Under the pieces are notes generated by a model, which was given only the letters and a program-made list of their open reading frames with translations, made no database searches and was not told where the DNA came from. A stretch of 16,964 nucleotides of DNA from Ochromonadaceae sp. CCMP2298 (lineage: Eukaryota > Sar > Synurophyceae > Ochromonadales > Ochromonadaceae): NCBI GenBank assembly GCA_026770595.1, contig MU634036.1:1-16964 (forward strand). Direction: 5' to 3'. Position 1 is the stretch's first letter; each line of letters starts with the position of its first letter. The position numbers were made by a program, and so were the translations under genes. Of the stretch, positions 8,189 to 16,822 are shown piece by piece.

Positions 8189-8974
8189 TTCCTTTGCAGA
8201 TCCCTCTGTATAGATTAGTTACGATGCCCTTAGGGTATTGTTTTTGGATGCCCGCCTGGAACTTGTACGGAAACACGACGCAAGTTGTGCTGCAAACCAG
8301 CACGACTCGTACCGTGTACGTAGTGTTAGTGGGTTTGCTTGGTAGGACAAGTTCCATATTTTTTTGAATTGAATGTCATTGCAGGGCGGATACAGTTAGT
8401 TAGCAAGTGGTAGACACGGGAAGTTAGCTAAGATAGAGCTAAGGTAGGACCCCGAATTGATTAAGTCTAGGGCTCGCCCAGACTTCTTCATGCGGTATTT
8501 TGAGACAATATTTTAAAACCCATAAAAAATAGAAAGGAGACCACGAATTTGCAACTTATACTTAAGGGAAATTAACGAACCCAACTCCATTGTTGGCATT
8601 CGTCTCGTATCATTACGTCGTTACTTCGTTGGGGAGAGGGGCTGCGCATAATACTTTTGCATAATACTTTTTCTGTCCTTCCCACACCCGCTCACTGTAG
8701 AGTGCCTCCAAACAGTTGTATGCATCACATATAGGTTACTTATTGAAAAAAGCCATTTTTTCGGCGAAAAAATGACATTTTTACCAAATAACAATTTACC
8801 AAAAAACATCAATTTTTCACGGAAAATATCGCTTTTTTGGACCAAAAGACATAATTTTTGCCCCAATTCCCCCCATTGGCTTGACCCCCCCTTCAAGACT
8901 ATTGTGTGTGTTGTTCCACCCCTGTTTATGTAATCATCATCACAATCTGGCAATCACCAGGAGCGAAATCGACA
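8189..8974. other. AT-rich intergenic region upstream of the SNARE gene
   Basis: This 786-bp stretch holds the 3' end of the unknown gene and the upstream region of the SNARE gene. The first 170 bp contain short open frames on both strands (47 aa plus, 71 aa minus) with no recognisable similarity. From about 8470 the DNA becomes strongly AT-rich and ends in the phased A/T-tract array listed separately. No tRNA or other RNA gene is recognised. Confidence 0.5.
8746..8859. promoter_or_regulatory. Phased A/T-tract array, probable curved DNA
   Basis: Runs of A and of T alternate, with centres near 8748.5, 8758.5, 8769.5, 8780, 8795, 8803.5, 8814, 8824.5, 8835.5, 8845.5 and 8856. Most steps are 10-11 bp, that is, one helical turn. 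A-tracts repeated in phase with the helix are known to bend DNA. The array contains a near-perfect palindrome (8754-8774: CATTTTTTCG, G, CGAAAAAATG). It ends about 115 bp before the SNARE start codon, so a promoter or chromatin role is plausible but unproven. Confidence 0.55.
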
Positions 8975-10078
8975 ATGGAAGGGGGCGGCAGGCAAGGGCG
9001 TGGAAGCATGAGTACGCTCGACCGCGAAAAGCGGATCAAGGAGGAGCTATTACTCGCCAAGCGCACTGCTGTTTCTGCCCAGGGATATGGGAAGGACATG
9101 CTGGAGAGTCTGGCGCAGCAGGAGGAGGTGCTGAGTTCGGTGCAGGACACGATGGAGGCCAACGAGCACGTGCTGAACAAGTCCATGACCCTCCTCAGAG
9201 GCATGACCTGGTCCGGGTACCTGTTCAACAAATGCGTCGACGCGAAGACAACAATCGCGGGAAACCCCCTGCCACCGCCTGCGTCGCAGGGGCAGGGGCA
9301 GGGGCAGGGGCAGGGGCAGGGGCGTACTGGAATGCCCCCATACCCCTCAGGGACCGACGTTGGGCAGCACCGCGCAAACCTGGGCATGCTCACCGGCGCC
9401 AGCGCGAGCCAGGGCACAGTGGGCGACGAGGACATGCGGGAGATCTCCAGCGCTGTGGACACGCTGCACCGCATGAGCGTGGAGATCGGCAGCCAGCTGG
9501 AGCAGCAGAAAGCAGTGGTGGACGCAGTAGATGCCAAGGCGGAGAGCGTAACCGACAAGACGCTCGCGGTCACCCTGCGCGCCAGCCAGCTCAGCGACCG
9601 GTCCCGCCAGCGCAAGCCGCAGTACTGCGGGATGTATCAGTTCGTGGACGTGGACAGCGGGCACTTCTTGTCTGCGTTCGAGGGCTACCTGGTACTGCTG
9701 CCTGCCATCAATCGCTCCACCTACTTCAACTGCTTCGTAAGGGAGAGCAACATCTATGCGCTGCAGAACGAGAAGACGCAGAAGTACGTGGGCTGCTCCA
9801 TCACTGGCGGCGTGTTGGCGGCCTCTGCTTACTTCGGCACGCAGGAGGAGGTCTACGTCGACCTCAGCGGAGGCAGCTCCGGCATCCTCTTCCTGGCCAG
9901 GCACTGGGGCGCGGGGGGGTGGCTGAAGGGGCCCGGGGCTGCTAAGAACACCGCCACGAACTCCATCGACGCACAGCCCTTCCTCACGCAGACCACATCG
10001 GCGCTGCTGGACCGAGCGGACATGCTGCGCCTGAGGCCCGTACGGATCGCGCACGAGCAGAGCATCTGCCCGGACTAG
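8975..10078 (+). CDS. SNAP-25-like Qbc-SNARE with C-terminal beta-trefoil-like domain
   Basis: Qbc-SNAREs supply two helices to the four-helix bundle that drives membrane fusion. From ATG 8975 (context CGACAATGG) the protein is 367 aa. The Qb helix spans about 18-78, with zero-layer Gln in LAQQEEVL (about Q49) followed by LRGMTWSGYLFNKC, a post-SNARE phrase typical of SNAP-25/29 relatives. The Qc helix spans about 152-206, with zero-layer Gln in LEQQKAVV (about Q178). The linker is (GQ)-rich and contains only one Cys after the first helix, so palmitoylation as in neuronal SNAP-25 is uncertain. Residues 218-367 are not part of known SNAP-25 proteins. They show three beta-rich segments (YQFVDVDSGHFLSA, IYALQNEKTQKYVGCS, GILFLARHWGAGGWLK) resembling one fascin-like beta-trefoil. 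No membrane segment or intron is seen. ATG 9008 is an alternative start. Confidence 0.8.
   Translation: MEGGGRQGRGSMSTLDREKRIKEELLLAKRTAVSAQGYGKDMLESLAQQEEVLSSVQDTMEANEHVLNKSMTLLRGMTWSGYLFNKCVDAKTTIAGNPLPPPASQGQGQGQGQGQGRTGMPPYPSGTDVGQHRANLGMLTGASASQGTVGDEDMREISSAVDTLHRMSVEIGSQLEQQKAVVDAVDAKAESVTDKTLAVTLRASQLSDRSRQRKPQYCGMYQFVDVDSGHFLSAFEGYLVLLPAINRSTYFNCFVRESNIYALQNEKTQKYVGCSITGGVLAASAYFGTQEEVYVDLSGGSSGILFLARHWGAGGWLKGPGAAKNTATNSIDAQPFLTQTTSALLDRADMLRLRPVRIAHEQSICPD
9287..9322 (+). repeat. Six CAGGGG hexamers in the SNARE linker
   Basis: Six exact CAGGGG units in tandem encode the alternating Gln-Gly linker between the two SNARE helices. Six G4 runs separated by CA make this a strong G-quadruplex candidate on the coding strand. 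Hexamer changes would keep the reading frame. Confidence 0.9.
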
Positions 10079-10771
10079 CACAGGACGCGCAGGTAGCGCA
10101 CAGGGGACAAATTCTTCGTGAGTGGAAAATTTTCACTACAAATGCGTGTATTTAAAAGTATCTAGTGTACATTTCAAGCATCCATCGTGAATTCTCACTC
10201 TTCACTCTTCAGTTTGACGCGAAGTCACCGGCGAAAGTTACACTCAGTCTCCACGCTTTCTGAGCACTCGTGTGATGGACTGAATAGGTATTGAGCGAGT
10301 GTGGTGTTGGGTGGTGGTAACACAGGTATTGCACAGCAACATGATATATCTTTTATCATTATCGGATCCATTTATGCGCATTGTTTACGATGAGCACTGT
10401 GTCCAACATTGATGTGCGACGTATGATATCGATGTACAATATTTGTGTTAATTATGATGCAGATGTGATATTGAGGCAGATGTCAATAATTGGAATTCAG
10501 GTTGGCGCTAATTGGGCTGTTTCCCACTGTCAAAATTCATCGGAAACCGCTCAGATCTGGCCAGAGGTACAGGGTTATTCGTATTTTTTGTCTGCGCCTA
10601 AATGAGTTAGATATTTTGCACAAAATTCGATCTTTGCGACGAGAATTCACTTCGAATTATTGAGTTTGCGACTTAGTTTTTTGTTGCCACTTTTTGCCCG
10701 AGGTTCCCAAGTTTGGAACTCTTGGACGATCTCTCTGTGAACAGGGCCACAGGTAAGGCCCCGTTTGCGCA
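10079..10771. other. AT-rich intergenic region with one 71-aa open frame
   Basis: This 693-bp stretch lies between the SNARE and SDR genes. An open frame at 10390-10605 (+) begins MSTVSNIDVRRM and ends YFLSAPK. It has no recognisable domain and AT-rich codons unlike its neighbours, so I do not call it a gene. A CTCTTCA-type tandem (CACTCTTCACTCTTCAG) occurs at 10196-10212. No RNA gene is recognised. Confidence 0.45.
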
Positions 10772-12286
10772 ATGGCTCCGCGCATCATGATCGTGGGAGG
10801 GGCGGGCTTCGTAGGGCGACACCTGGCGGAGGGGCTGCTGGGGCGACCGGGGGGCTGCGAACTGCTGATCATTGATACTGAGGCTGCTGAACTGCAGGGC
10901 AGGCCATTCTTGCGTTGCGAGCAGGCGAGCTTCCTGGACCTGGGAGCGATGGAGAAGCTCGTGTCGGACTTCCAGCCGCAGCTAGTGATCATGCTTGCCA
11001 GCGTCGGCATGAGCGGGGGAGCGATGCTCAGCGAGAGCTGCATCACAATCAACGTGGGCGGCACCGCGGCGCTGATGGACCTGTGCGCGCAGAACGACGT
11101 GTCCTGCTTCATCTACACGAGCAGCTACAACGCCGTGTTCGGGGGCCAGGAGCTCGTGGATGGAGATGAGTCCATTCCCATATTTCCCTCCCACCTACAT
11201 AGCGACCGATACTCCGCCAGCAAGGGCGCGGCAGAGCGGCTCGTCCGCCAGGCCAATGGGCGCCCCACCAAGAGCGGCACCATGCGCACAGCTTGCCTGC
11301 GGCCTGCGGCCATCTACGGCGTGGGCGAGCTGCGCCACTTGCCGCGAATTGTGCTCCACATCGACTCTGGCCTGTTTTTCTTCCGTATAGGAGAGGCGGT
11401 AGTGGACTGGGTGGAGGTGGGCAACCTGGTGCTGGCATATGGACTGCTGGTGGACAAGTTGCTCACATGCGATGATGCGACAGTGCCTGCGGGACAGGTA
11501 TACTGCATCTCCGACGGGACGCCAATCCAGAACTTCGAGTTTCTTCGCCCGCTCTGCCTTGCTCGGGGCAAGAGCTACCCCAGCCTGGTACTGCCCTGTT
11601 CGCTGCTGCTTTACGTGGCCTTGCTGCTGGAGAAGCTGTACCTGCTGTCAAAGGCGCTGGGATGCGCTGTGCAGCCCCTGCTGACGCGTGCAGAAGTACT
11701 GAAAGTGGGTGTAACGCACCACTTCAGCATGCGCAAAGCTGAGCGGGAGCTGGGCTACCAGCCGCGCACAACCTCCACCCAGGGTGCGCAGAAACTGGCG
11801 CAGCACTACCGCTCCACGCTGCAAAACAACGCCTTCTTCGACCTGCCTGGGTGGTTGTGGTGGTTCTGCATCTGCTTGGGTTTGGCATTGACGGGGGTCG
11901 TGGCCTTCGCTCAGCCGGGGGGGGCGCTGCTGACCCTCCCTCCGATGTGGGCCGTCAACTGGCTCGCACTGGCAATTTTCCGCAGCCAGCGTAAACTGCA
12001 GGTGCTCTTTTGGGCAGCTTGGGCAGCACACGCTGCGGAGACCATATACGCCGTAATGCTGGCACGCAGCCTGGGTGTGACACATACGCTGCCTCTGTGG
12101 GCCGTGCAGACGCTGCTGCTGGGGTTTCCATCGGTGCAGCTGCTGCGGGGGCGCAAGACGCTTATGGAAAAGATTGCTGCAGAGAACGCAGCCGCAGCTG
12201 TGGGAGGGGTGGCAGGAGTCGGAGGGGTAGGAGGGGTAGAGGGGGTATTATCACTACTAGCTACAGCACCTGCCCCTGTCCGATAG
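10772..12286 (+). CDS. SDR42E/3beta-HSD-like dehydrogenase with C-terminal membrane domain
   Basis: This extended short-chain dehydrogenase resembles the 3beta-HSD/sterol-4-alpha-carboxylate dehydrogenase group, notably SDR42E1; the substrate is probably a sterol or related lipid (family knowledge, not shown here). It is 504 aa from ATG 10772 (GCGCAATGG). Visible parts are the NAD(P)-binding motif GGAGFVG (9-15), the catalytic Ser region FIYTSSYNAVFGG (113-125), the active-site pair in YSASK (Tyr147, Lys151), and LRPAAIYGVGE. A hydrophobic stretch near 270-290 is followed by a C-terminal part with several membrane segments (LPGWLWWFCICLGLALTG; WAAHAAETIYAVMLARSLG; WAVQTLLLGFPSVQLLRGRK). This last part resembles the TMEM254/DUF4499 domain found at the end of some 3beta-HSDs. 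ER-membrane location is likely. The tail contains a GGV/GVG low-complexity run. No intron is needed. Confidence 0.8.
   Translation: MAPRIMIVGGAGFVGRHLAEGLLGRPGGCELLIIDTEAAELQGRPFLRCEQASFLDLGAMEKLVSDFQPQLVIMLASVGMSGGAMLSESCITINVGGTAALMDLCAQNDVSCFIYTSSYNAVFGGQELVDGDESIPIFPSHLHSDRYSASKGAAERLVRQANGRPTKSGTMRTACLRPAAIYGVGELRHLPRIVLHIDSGLFFFRIGEAVVDWVEVGNLVLAYGLLVDKLLTCDDATVPAGQVYCISDGTPIQNFEFLRPLCLARGKSYPSLVLPCSLLLYVALLLEKLYLLSKALGCAVQPLLTRAEVLKVGVTHHFSMRKAERELGYQPRTTSTQGAQKLAQHYRSTLQNNAFFDLPGWLWWFCICLGLALTGVVAFAQPGGALLTLPPMWAVNWLALAIFRSQRKLQVLFWAAWAAHAAETIYAVMLARSLGVTHTLPLWAVQTLLLGFPSVQLLRGRKTLMEKIAAENAAAAVGGVAGVGGVGGVEGVLSLLATAPAPVR
12202..12245 (+). repeat. G-rich low-complexity run at the 3' end of the SDR gene
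   Basis: Repeated GGAGGGGT/GTAGGAGGGG units encode VGGVAGVGGVGGVEG near the C-terminus. Several runs of three to five G make it a G-quadruplex candidate. It follows the last membrane segment and a charged helix, so it is probably a disordered tail. Confidence 0.7.
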
Positions 12287-12689
12287 CACGTGCTGGGTGA
12301 GGAAGGGGAGGGGAGGGAGGCAGGTAGGAACAAAGCGAATTAACCGAATTCACAATCGCGGCTCTCTTTCGTTCCATACAAACGAATAATACGCTGTGCA
12401 TGTAAACTGCAGCACTAGTTCCGAGCGCTCTTCTCACTATACCGGTATATACATAATTCAGATGAGTAAGCAGATTCACTTGGGCAGTCGAGGGCTGGCC
12501 GATAGTAAATGGGACAGCACTGGACCTTCGTCTTTGCTTGTGATCGAGTGCGCCTATGAGCTTATGTGTCTGTGTGCTTATGATCTGTGTGCTAAAGGGT
12601 CTGTGTGCTTAAGGTACTGGCAGTCCGTATACCAGGGACTAAGGACTAAGGACTATAGACAAGGAAAGGGACTTACGACTGGGAAAGGC
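12287..12689. other. Convergent intergenic region with short tandem repeats
   Basis: This 403-bp stretch separates the stop codons of the SDR (+) and EDR2-like (-) genes. CTGTGTGCT occurs three times at 15-16 bp spacing (12570, 12585, 12601), and GGACTAA occurs as three near-exact 7-bp units (12636-12656). No gene or RNA is recognised. Confidence 0.5.
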
Positions 12690-15047
12690 TTAGAGCTTTG
12701 TTCCCGTGGACATGTCAACGTGGTAGCAGGAGCAGCAGCCCATCAGCACCTCGGGCAGTTCGTTCTCCTCGTTGCCCTGCAGACAGAAGCCTAGGTCCAC
12801 CACTATTGCCTTGGAGTAGCCGATCGCCAATCCCACCACGTTACGTGCTACCGAGGAGCTGCCCACGTCCACGTCCAGCTCGAAATAATTGTCCCCCTTG
12901 TAGTAGTACTGCTTCAGCTTATTTCCCAGCAACGTGGGCGTGTCTTTTACTGCCATCTTGATCATCAGATTGCCGTCCACCACCTTGGGAATCAATTTGA
13001 ACCGGTTGTTCCTGAACTCGTCGTCGTTACCGTTGAAGAAGGGGCGCGCTATACGGCCGAAGGGAGTGTCTGCCTCGATGAGAGAGCGGTCGCCCTGGAA
13101 GTAGCAGACGAAGTTGAGGTAGGGCGTGCCTGGTACCATGATGTTCACCACGAACAGCCACGAGTCCTCGCCCCTCAACATGGCCTGGTGCACTCGGTTC
13201 TTGGGGTTGGCTGCGATGTTGCGGTGTGCCTCTACCGTCTCGAACAAATCGATGCCGATGAACTTGAACAGGGCGGGAGAGGAGGGCGTCTTCAGTTTGT
13301 CGGAGTTGTATGACCTTGCGCGCACTCGGAAAGAGGCCGCGTCGCTGTCCATCCACATAGCCGGAGCCAGCACGATGGGCGGCACAGTAGCCACAGTACC
13401 CATCGTAGCCACTGGGCTCACCACGGTCACCCCTACGACCTTATTAACTGGATCGAACTGCACCTGTTGGAACCTCTCAGCATCCAGTGCGTCTCTAACG
13501 TCCAGCACGTGCAGCATGAATTCCTTCAAAAAGGCCTCCGTGTAGCCCAGGCTCTGCCACACCCACCCCTTGGGGTTCAGCTGCGCGATGAAGCTCAAAA
13601 GGCACTCAGACCCATCCTCGTCCTCCACGTCCTTCGCCACAGCAGCGTAGTTGGCGCCGTACCCGCCCAGCTTCACGCGCGGCGGCGCCACCACGTATGC
13701 GGCGTGCAGCTCTGCTCTGACGAACCCCTCCACCAGGGGGCAGTCTGGGTGCGGTGTGGAGTCCAGACATACCACGTAACTGCCGTCGAAGTTGTCTCTC
13801 CAGTAGCGCATCAAACAGAAGTCTCTAGGCGCTGTCCAGGAGGGGTAGAGGAAGAGAGGCTCCAACTTGAGGTGGATGACGTCAGTGAAATTGTCGACGT
13901 TCTCCACGATGCGCATCGAGCGCACAAGTCCCGTCTGCAGGCTGTTGGAGAAGTTTATTATGCGGGAGAAGGTGTCTGAGGTAGACCCGTTGATGCCGAT
14001 GTTCACGCGCATGCAGGGGGCGGCTGCGCTGGGGGGGGGGGCGGCGAAGAACTTAGAAGGTGCAGCGCCCTCCGCTAAGGGGATGGAGGCCAGCTGCAGC
14101 AGTCGCACCCCCTCGTACACGTCGAAGATGCGCCAGCGACTGGAGGAGATCCAGCTCTGCACGTCGCGTAGCCGTACCTCGGGGCGCACCGCGTGTGTGT
14201 GCGAGCGTGAGCGTGCGGCTGGCGGGGAGGAGATGTTGGGCAGGCCTAGCAGCTGGTCGCCCAGACTGTGGATCTGCGCCTCTAGTGAGTTCACCCAGCA
14301 CTCAGCCTCGTGGTAAGAGTCGCAAGCCAGGATCAAGCTGCGCACACTGTTCTCGCTCGGGCTCAGGGCCACGGCTGCCCCGCCTCCCGCAGCGCCCATG
14401 CCCACTACAATCATGCCTGCGAGCAGTCCCACGCCCGCAGTGAGTGCGCCCACCACCACCCCGCCCACAGCCACCGCCGCCACCCTCCCAGCGCTCATGC
14501 CTTTCTCCTCCTTCTTGCCGTCTTTTTTCCTGCCCTTGCTGATCTTGCTCTCCCCCTTTCCCTCCTTGTCCCCTTTATCGTGCCCATCCCCCTCCTCCTC
14601 CTGCTCCTCCTCCACTCGCCAGGTCACCCTGAATACGAACTGATTCTTCTTCTTGTGCTGATCCGAGGTGATGGAGGACACTTGGCAGGTAGCTTGTAGC
14701 GGAAAGGACCCCTTGGGCTCCTAAAGACACGCGAGAAAAGGATAGGTGGGGGAGTAGAGTAGGATACGAGGCAGTGGGGTAGGACAGGGGGGCATTAGGA
14801 GAGTGGGGATGCAAGGGGGCAGCATGAAAGTCACAGGGAAAGTTGGAGCAGCGAATGGATGCAAAGAAAAATATGTGAGCTGACTCCCTAGATCGGCACA
14901 TGGCGTGTTTCTTACCGCGTCGGTGGGCTTGACGTAGTAGTACAATGTGTACCCCTTCAGAACGAAATACCGCTCACCCCACACGTTTACCCTCCCACCC
15001 TTCTTCCTCAACATCCCCGAGTAAATGATCTCGGCATTATTATCCAT
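12690..15047 (-). CDS. EDR2-like PH-START-DUF1336 protein, two exons
   Basis: Plant EDR2 binds phosphoinositides through its PH domain and is thought to link lipid sensing at membranes to cell-death control; the role in algae is unknown. Exon 1 (15047-14916; ATG in GCCATGG) and exon 2 (14720-12690) join in phase 0 to give 720 aa (Arabidopsis EDR2 is about 718). The PH domain begins IIYSGMLRKKGGRVNVWGERYFVLKG, crosses the junction (VKPTDA|EPKGSF), and ends with SLILACDSYHEAECWVNSLE (about 171-190). Between these parts lies a Lys/Glu-rich stretch and a Gly/Ala/Val hydrophobic segment (about 123-162). The START-like region is about 232-457. DUF1336 is about 499-717, with FVVNIMVPG, FRNNRFKLIPKVVDG, GNKLKQYYYKGDNYFELDVD and LGFCLQGNEENELPE closely following the plant consensus. 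It shares a divergent upstream region with the VKOR gene. Confidence 0.87.
14721..14915 (-). other. EDR2-like intron (195 nt, phase 0)
   Basis: The donor is GACGCG|GTAAGA and the acceptor is GTGTCTTTAG|GAGCCC on the minus strand. It interrupts the PH domain after its third predicted strand. Splicing gives YYVKPTDAEPKGSFPL, a normal PH continuation, while reading on into the intron does not. Confidence 0.85.
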
Positions 15048-15510
15048 GGCTCCAGGATCCACGTGCACCTCGCAGCGCGGGCAGGGTGCTTCCTTCTATA
15101 CAGTGGCGGATTACACCAGACGGCGTGATGGATCAATCCCTCCAAAACGCCTGCTCCAACCGCAGAGCCTGCTCCTCTGTAGAACAGCACCTCGAATGTG
15201 AGAACGCCCCTTTGCCCCTTCCGGAAACAGCCACAATGCTTGTGGCGAAGTGCTAGGAATCTAGAGTTAGTTTTCCTATTGAATACCACTGTCCAAGCAG
15301 CAGTTCCAGGTTCTAAAGAACCCGGGAACTTTATTAGCGGTCCCCTTGCTGGATCATTGACTGTTTTTTGGGCTCTCTTTCGTCGTCTTCCTCCTGCAGT
15401 CCTGTGTGTTCTCTCTCGAAACTCTCTCGGCTCATGTAATGCTCACTCACGGTTGAACAGGATCGACAGGGTATATCTGTATCTCAGTTCCACGAGCAGG
15501 CGACACACCC
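15048..15510. promoter_or_regulatory. Divergent intergenic region between EDR2-like and VKOR genes
   Basis: These 463 bp separate two divergent start codons and presumably hold both promoters (position-based inference). No TATA box is obvious. An open frame at 15198-15605 on the plus strand overlaps the VKOR start in another frame and resembles nothing known. An upstream VKOR exon carrying a targeting peptide could lie here, but I cannot identify it. Confidence 0.4.
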
Positions 15511-16596
15511 ATGAGCATGAAGAACCGACTGCTGATCTCGGGACTGGCTTCCACGGGCGCGCTGGAGACAGGCTTTCTCACCTACTCCAAGTACTTTGCA
15601 CCTGATGCAACTGCCTCCTTCTGCACGGAGGGCTCCTGCAACACGGTGCTGTCGGGGCCCTATTCTATGATCCCGAGCCTGAACGTGCCCCTCGTGGCAG
15701 TCGCCTGCGTCGGATACGCCGCGGTGGCCGCGCTGGCTCTGGCACCGAAGTTCGCCCTGGGTGGAGAGAAGGCAGATGCGATAGCGCCGACCGACTCATA
15801 CTTGCTGTTCCTGATCACGACCATGGCCACCTTCTCGGGCTACTTGCTTACTCTGCTGGTCACGGTCATCCACGCCAGCTGCAACTTCTGCTATGCCAGC
15901 GCCGCCATCTCCGCCTCCATGGCTGCCGTCGCCTATAACGCGAGGCTGGTGCCCGACAAGACCAGGGCAGCTATCGCCAGCAGCTCCATGATCGTGACTG
16001 TAATCTCTAGTTCCCTGCTCTTCTACGCGACCACGGCGATCTCCCCCGAGTCTGCGCAGGCCAGCACCGCGGTGGCCGGGCAGGTGCTCTCGCAGATGGC
16101 TGCAGAGAAGGCCGCGGAGAAAAAGGAGTCGCCGCGCATCACGACGAGCAGCTCTGCGCAGGCTTTGCAGCTGTCCACGCGCATGGCCAAGTTCGACGCC
16201 AAGATGTATGGGGCCTACTGGTGCAGCCACTGCTACAACCAGAAGCAGGAGCTGGGCCAGCAGGCCTTCAAGAATCTGGAGTACTTGGAGTGCGACAAGG
16301 AAGGGGCCAACTCCCAGTTCTCCGTGTGCAAGGCCAAGAATGTAAGCTTATTTATGCCCTAGCCCCCAGGCTCCCAGGCTCCCCTGCCTGCGAGTTTTGC
16401 GCAGTGCGCGCGTTTATAACCGCCCAACCACCCCAAACCCTCCATACCGCCCCCGCTCCCCACCCCCCGAACTATTTCCACACAGATCCCGGGCTACCCC
16501 ACGTGGGTGATCGGTGGCGAAAACTATCCCGGGGAGAAGTCTCTGGGCGAGCTGGAGCAGCTGATGACTAAAATAGAGAACAAGGCGGCGCGTTAG
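15511..16596 (+). CDS. LTO1: VKOR-thioredoxin fusion, two exons (LTO1-like)
   Basis: VKOR-Trx fusions oxidise thiols into disulfides on the lumenal side of a membrane and pass electrons to a quinone; plant LTO1 does this at the thylakoid and cyanobacteria have the same fusion. Exon 1 (15511-16341) and exon 2 (16486-16596) join in phase 0 to give 313 aa. The VKOR part has the loop cysteines FCTEGSC (C38, C43), VLSGPYS, and active-site CNFC (C124, C127) at the start of a membrane helix. Several hydrophobic helices span 5-175. After a Ser/Ala/Lys-rich linker, the thioredoxin-like part has YGAYWCSHC (C238, C241), YLECD (C261), C273, and the cis-Pro motif IPGYPTW (278-284) on exon 2. The N-terminus runs straight into the first hydrophobic helix with no clear transit peptide, so an upstream exon may be missing. 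ATG 15517 is an alternative start. Confidence 0.88.
16342..16485 (+). other. VKOR-thioredoxin intron (144 nt, phase 0)
   Basis: The donor is AAGAAT|GTAAGC and the acceptor is TTCCACACAG|ATCCCG. Without splicing the frame stops at once (SLFMP, then TAG at 16360-16362), removing the thioredoxin cis-Pro loop. The splice gives CKAKNIPGYPTWVIGG, as expected for the family. Confidence 0.9.
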
Positions 16597-16789
16597 CCTG
16601 TTTGGGCTTAACTGCAGGGGAAAACAAGTTGATATCATACATATGTGCATTATTGGAAAAAAGAAACTCTCTACTTCGCACTGCCGGTAGCACTGTCGTA
16701 AAGGAATGCGGTCATGTTTTAGAAGCAGTAGGTGTCATTAAGAAATGACGATGGTAACTATATTTTTTTCATTTTATTTCGGAAGGACC

Positions 16790-16822
16790 ATGGGCAGCGG
16801 AAAGAAAGGACACAACAGAAAG
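16790..16822 (+). CDS. Possible first coding exon of a gene running off the window
   Basis: ATG at 16790 lies in an excellent context (GGACCATGGG) and encodes the basic peptide MGSGKKGHNRK, followed by a consensus donor AAG|GTACGT at 16823. Unspliced, the frame stops two codons later. The rest of the gene would lie downstream. The 193 bp between the VKOR stop and this ATG are AT-rich, with no other feature seen. The family cannot be named. Confidence 0.35.

Noticed and set aside
8142-8357. 71-aa minus-strand frame with a true ATG, and a 47-aa plus-strand frame at 8224
   Set aside because: They overlap each other on opposite strands, show no domain, and one runs into the 3' end of the unknown gene.
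8881-9945. 354-aa open frame overlapping the SNARE gene in another plus frame
   Set aside because: The product is Arg/Gly/His-rich and without domains, while the overlapping frame encodes two complete SNARE helices.
10390-10605. 71-aa open frame in AT-rich intergenic DNA
   Set aside because: There is no domain and weak start context, and the length is expected by chance; mentioned only as part of the intergenic region.
12560-12660. Short repeats considered as a CRISPR-like or telomere-like array
   Set aside because: Units are 7-9 bp with no spacers of uniform length, and GGACTAA does not match a known telomere repeat; simple sequence is the better reading.
15198-15605. 135-aa plus-strand frame overlapping the VKOR start
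   Set aside because: It is in a different frame from VKOR, its product ends inside VKOR coding DNA, and nothing in it resembles a known protein.
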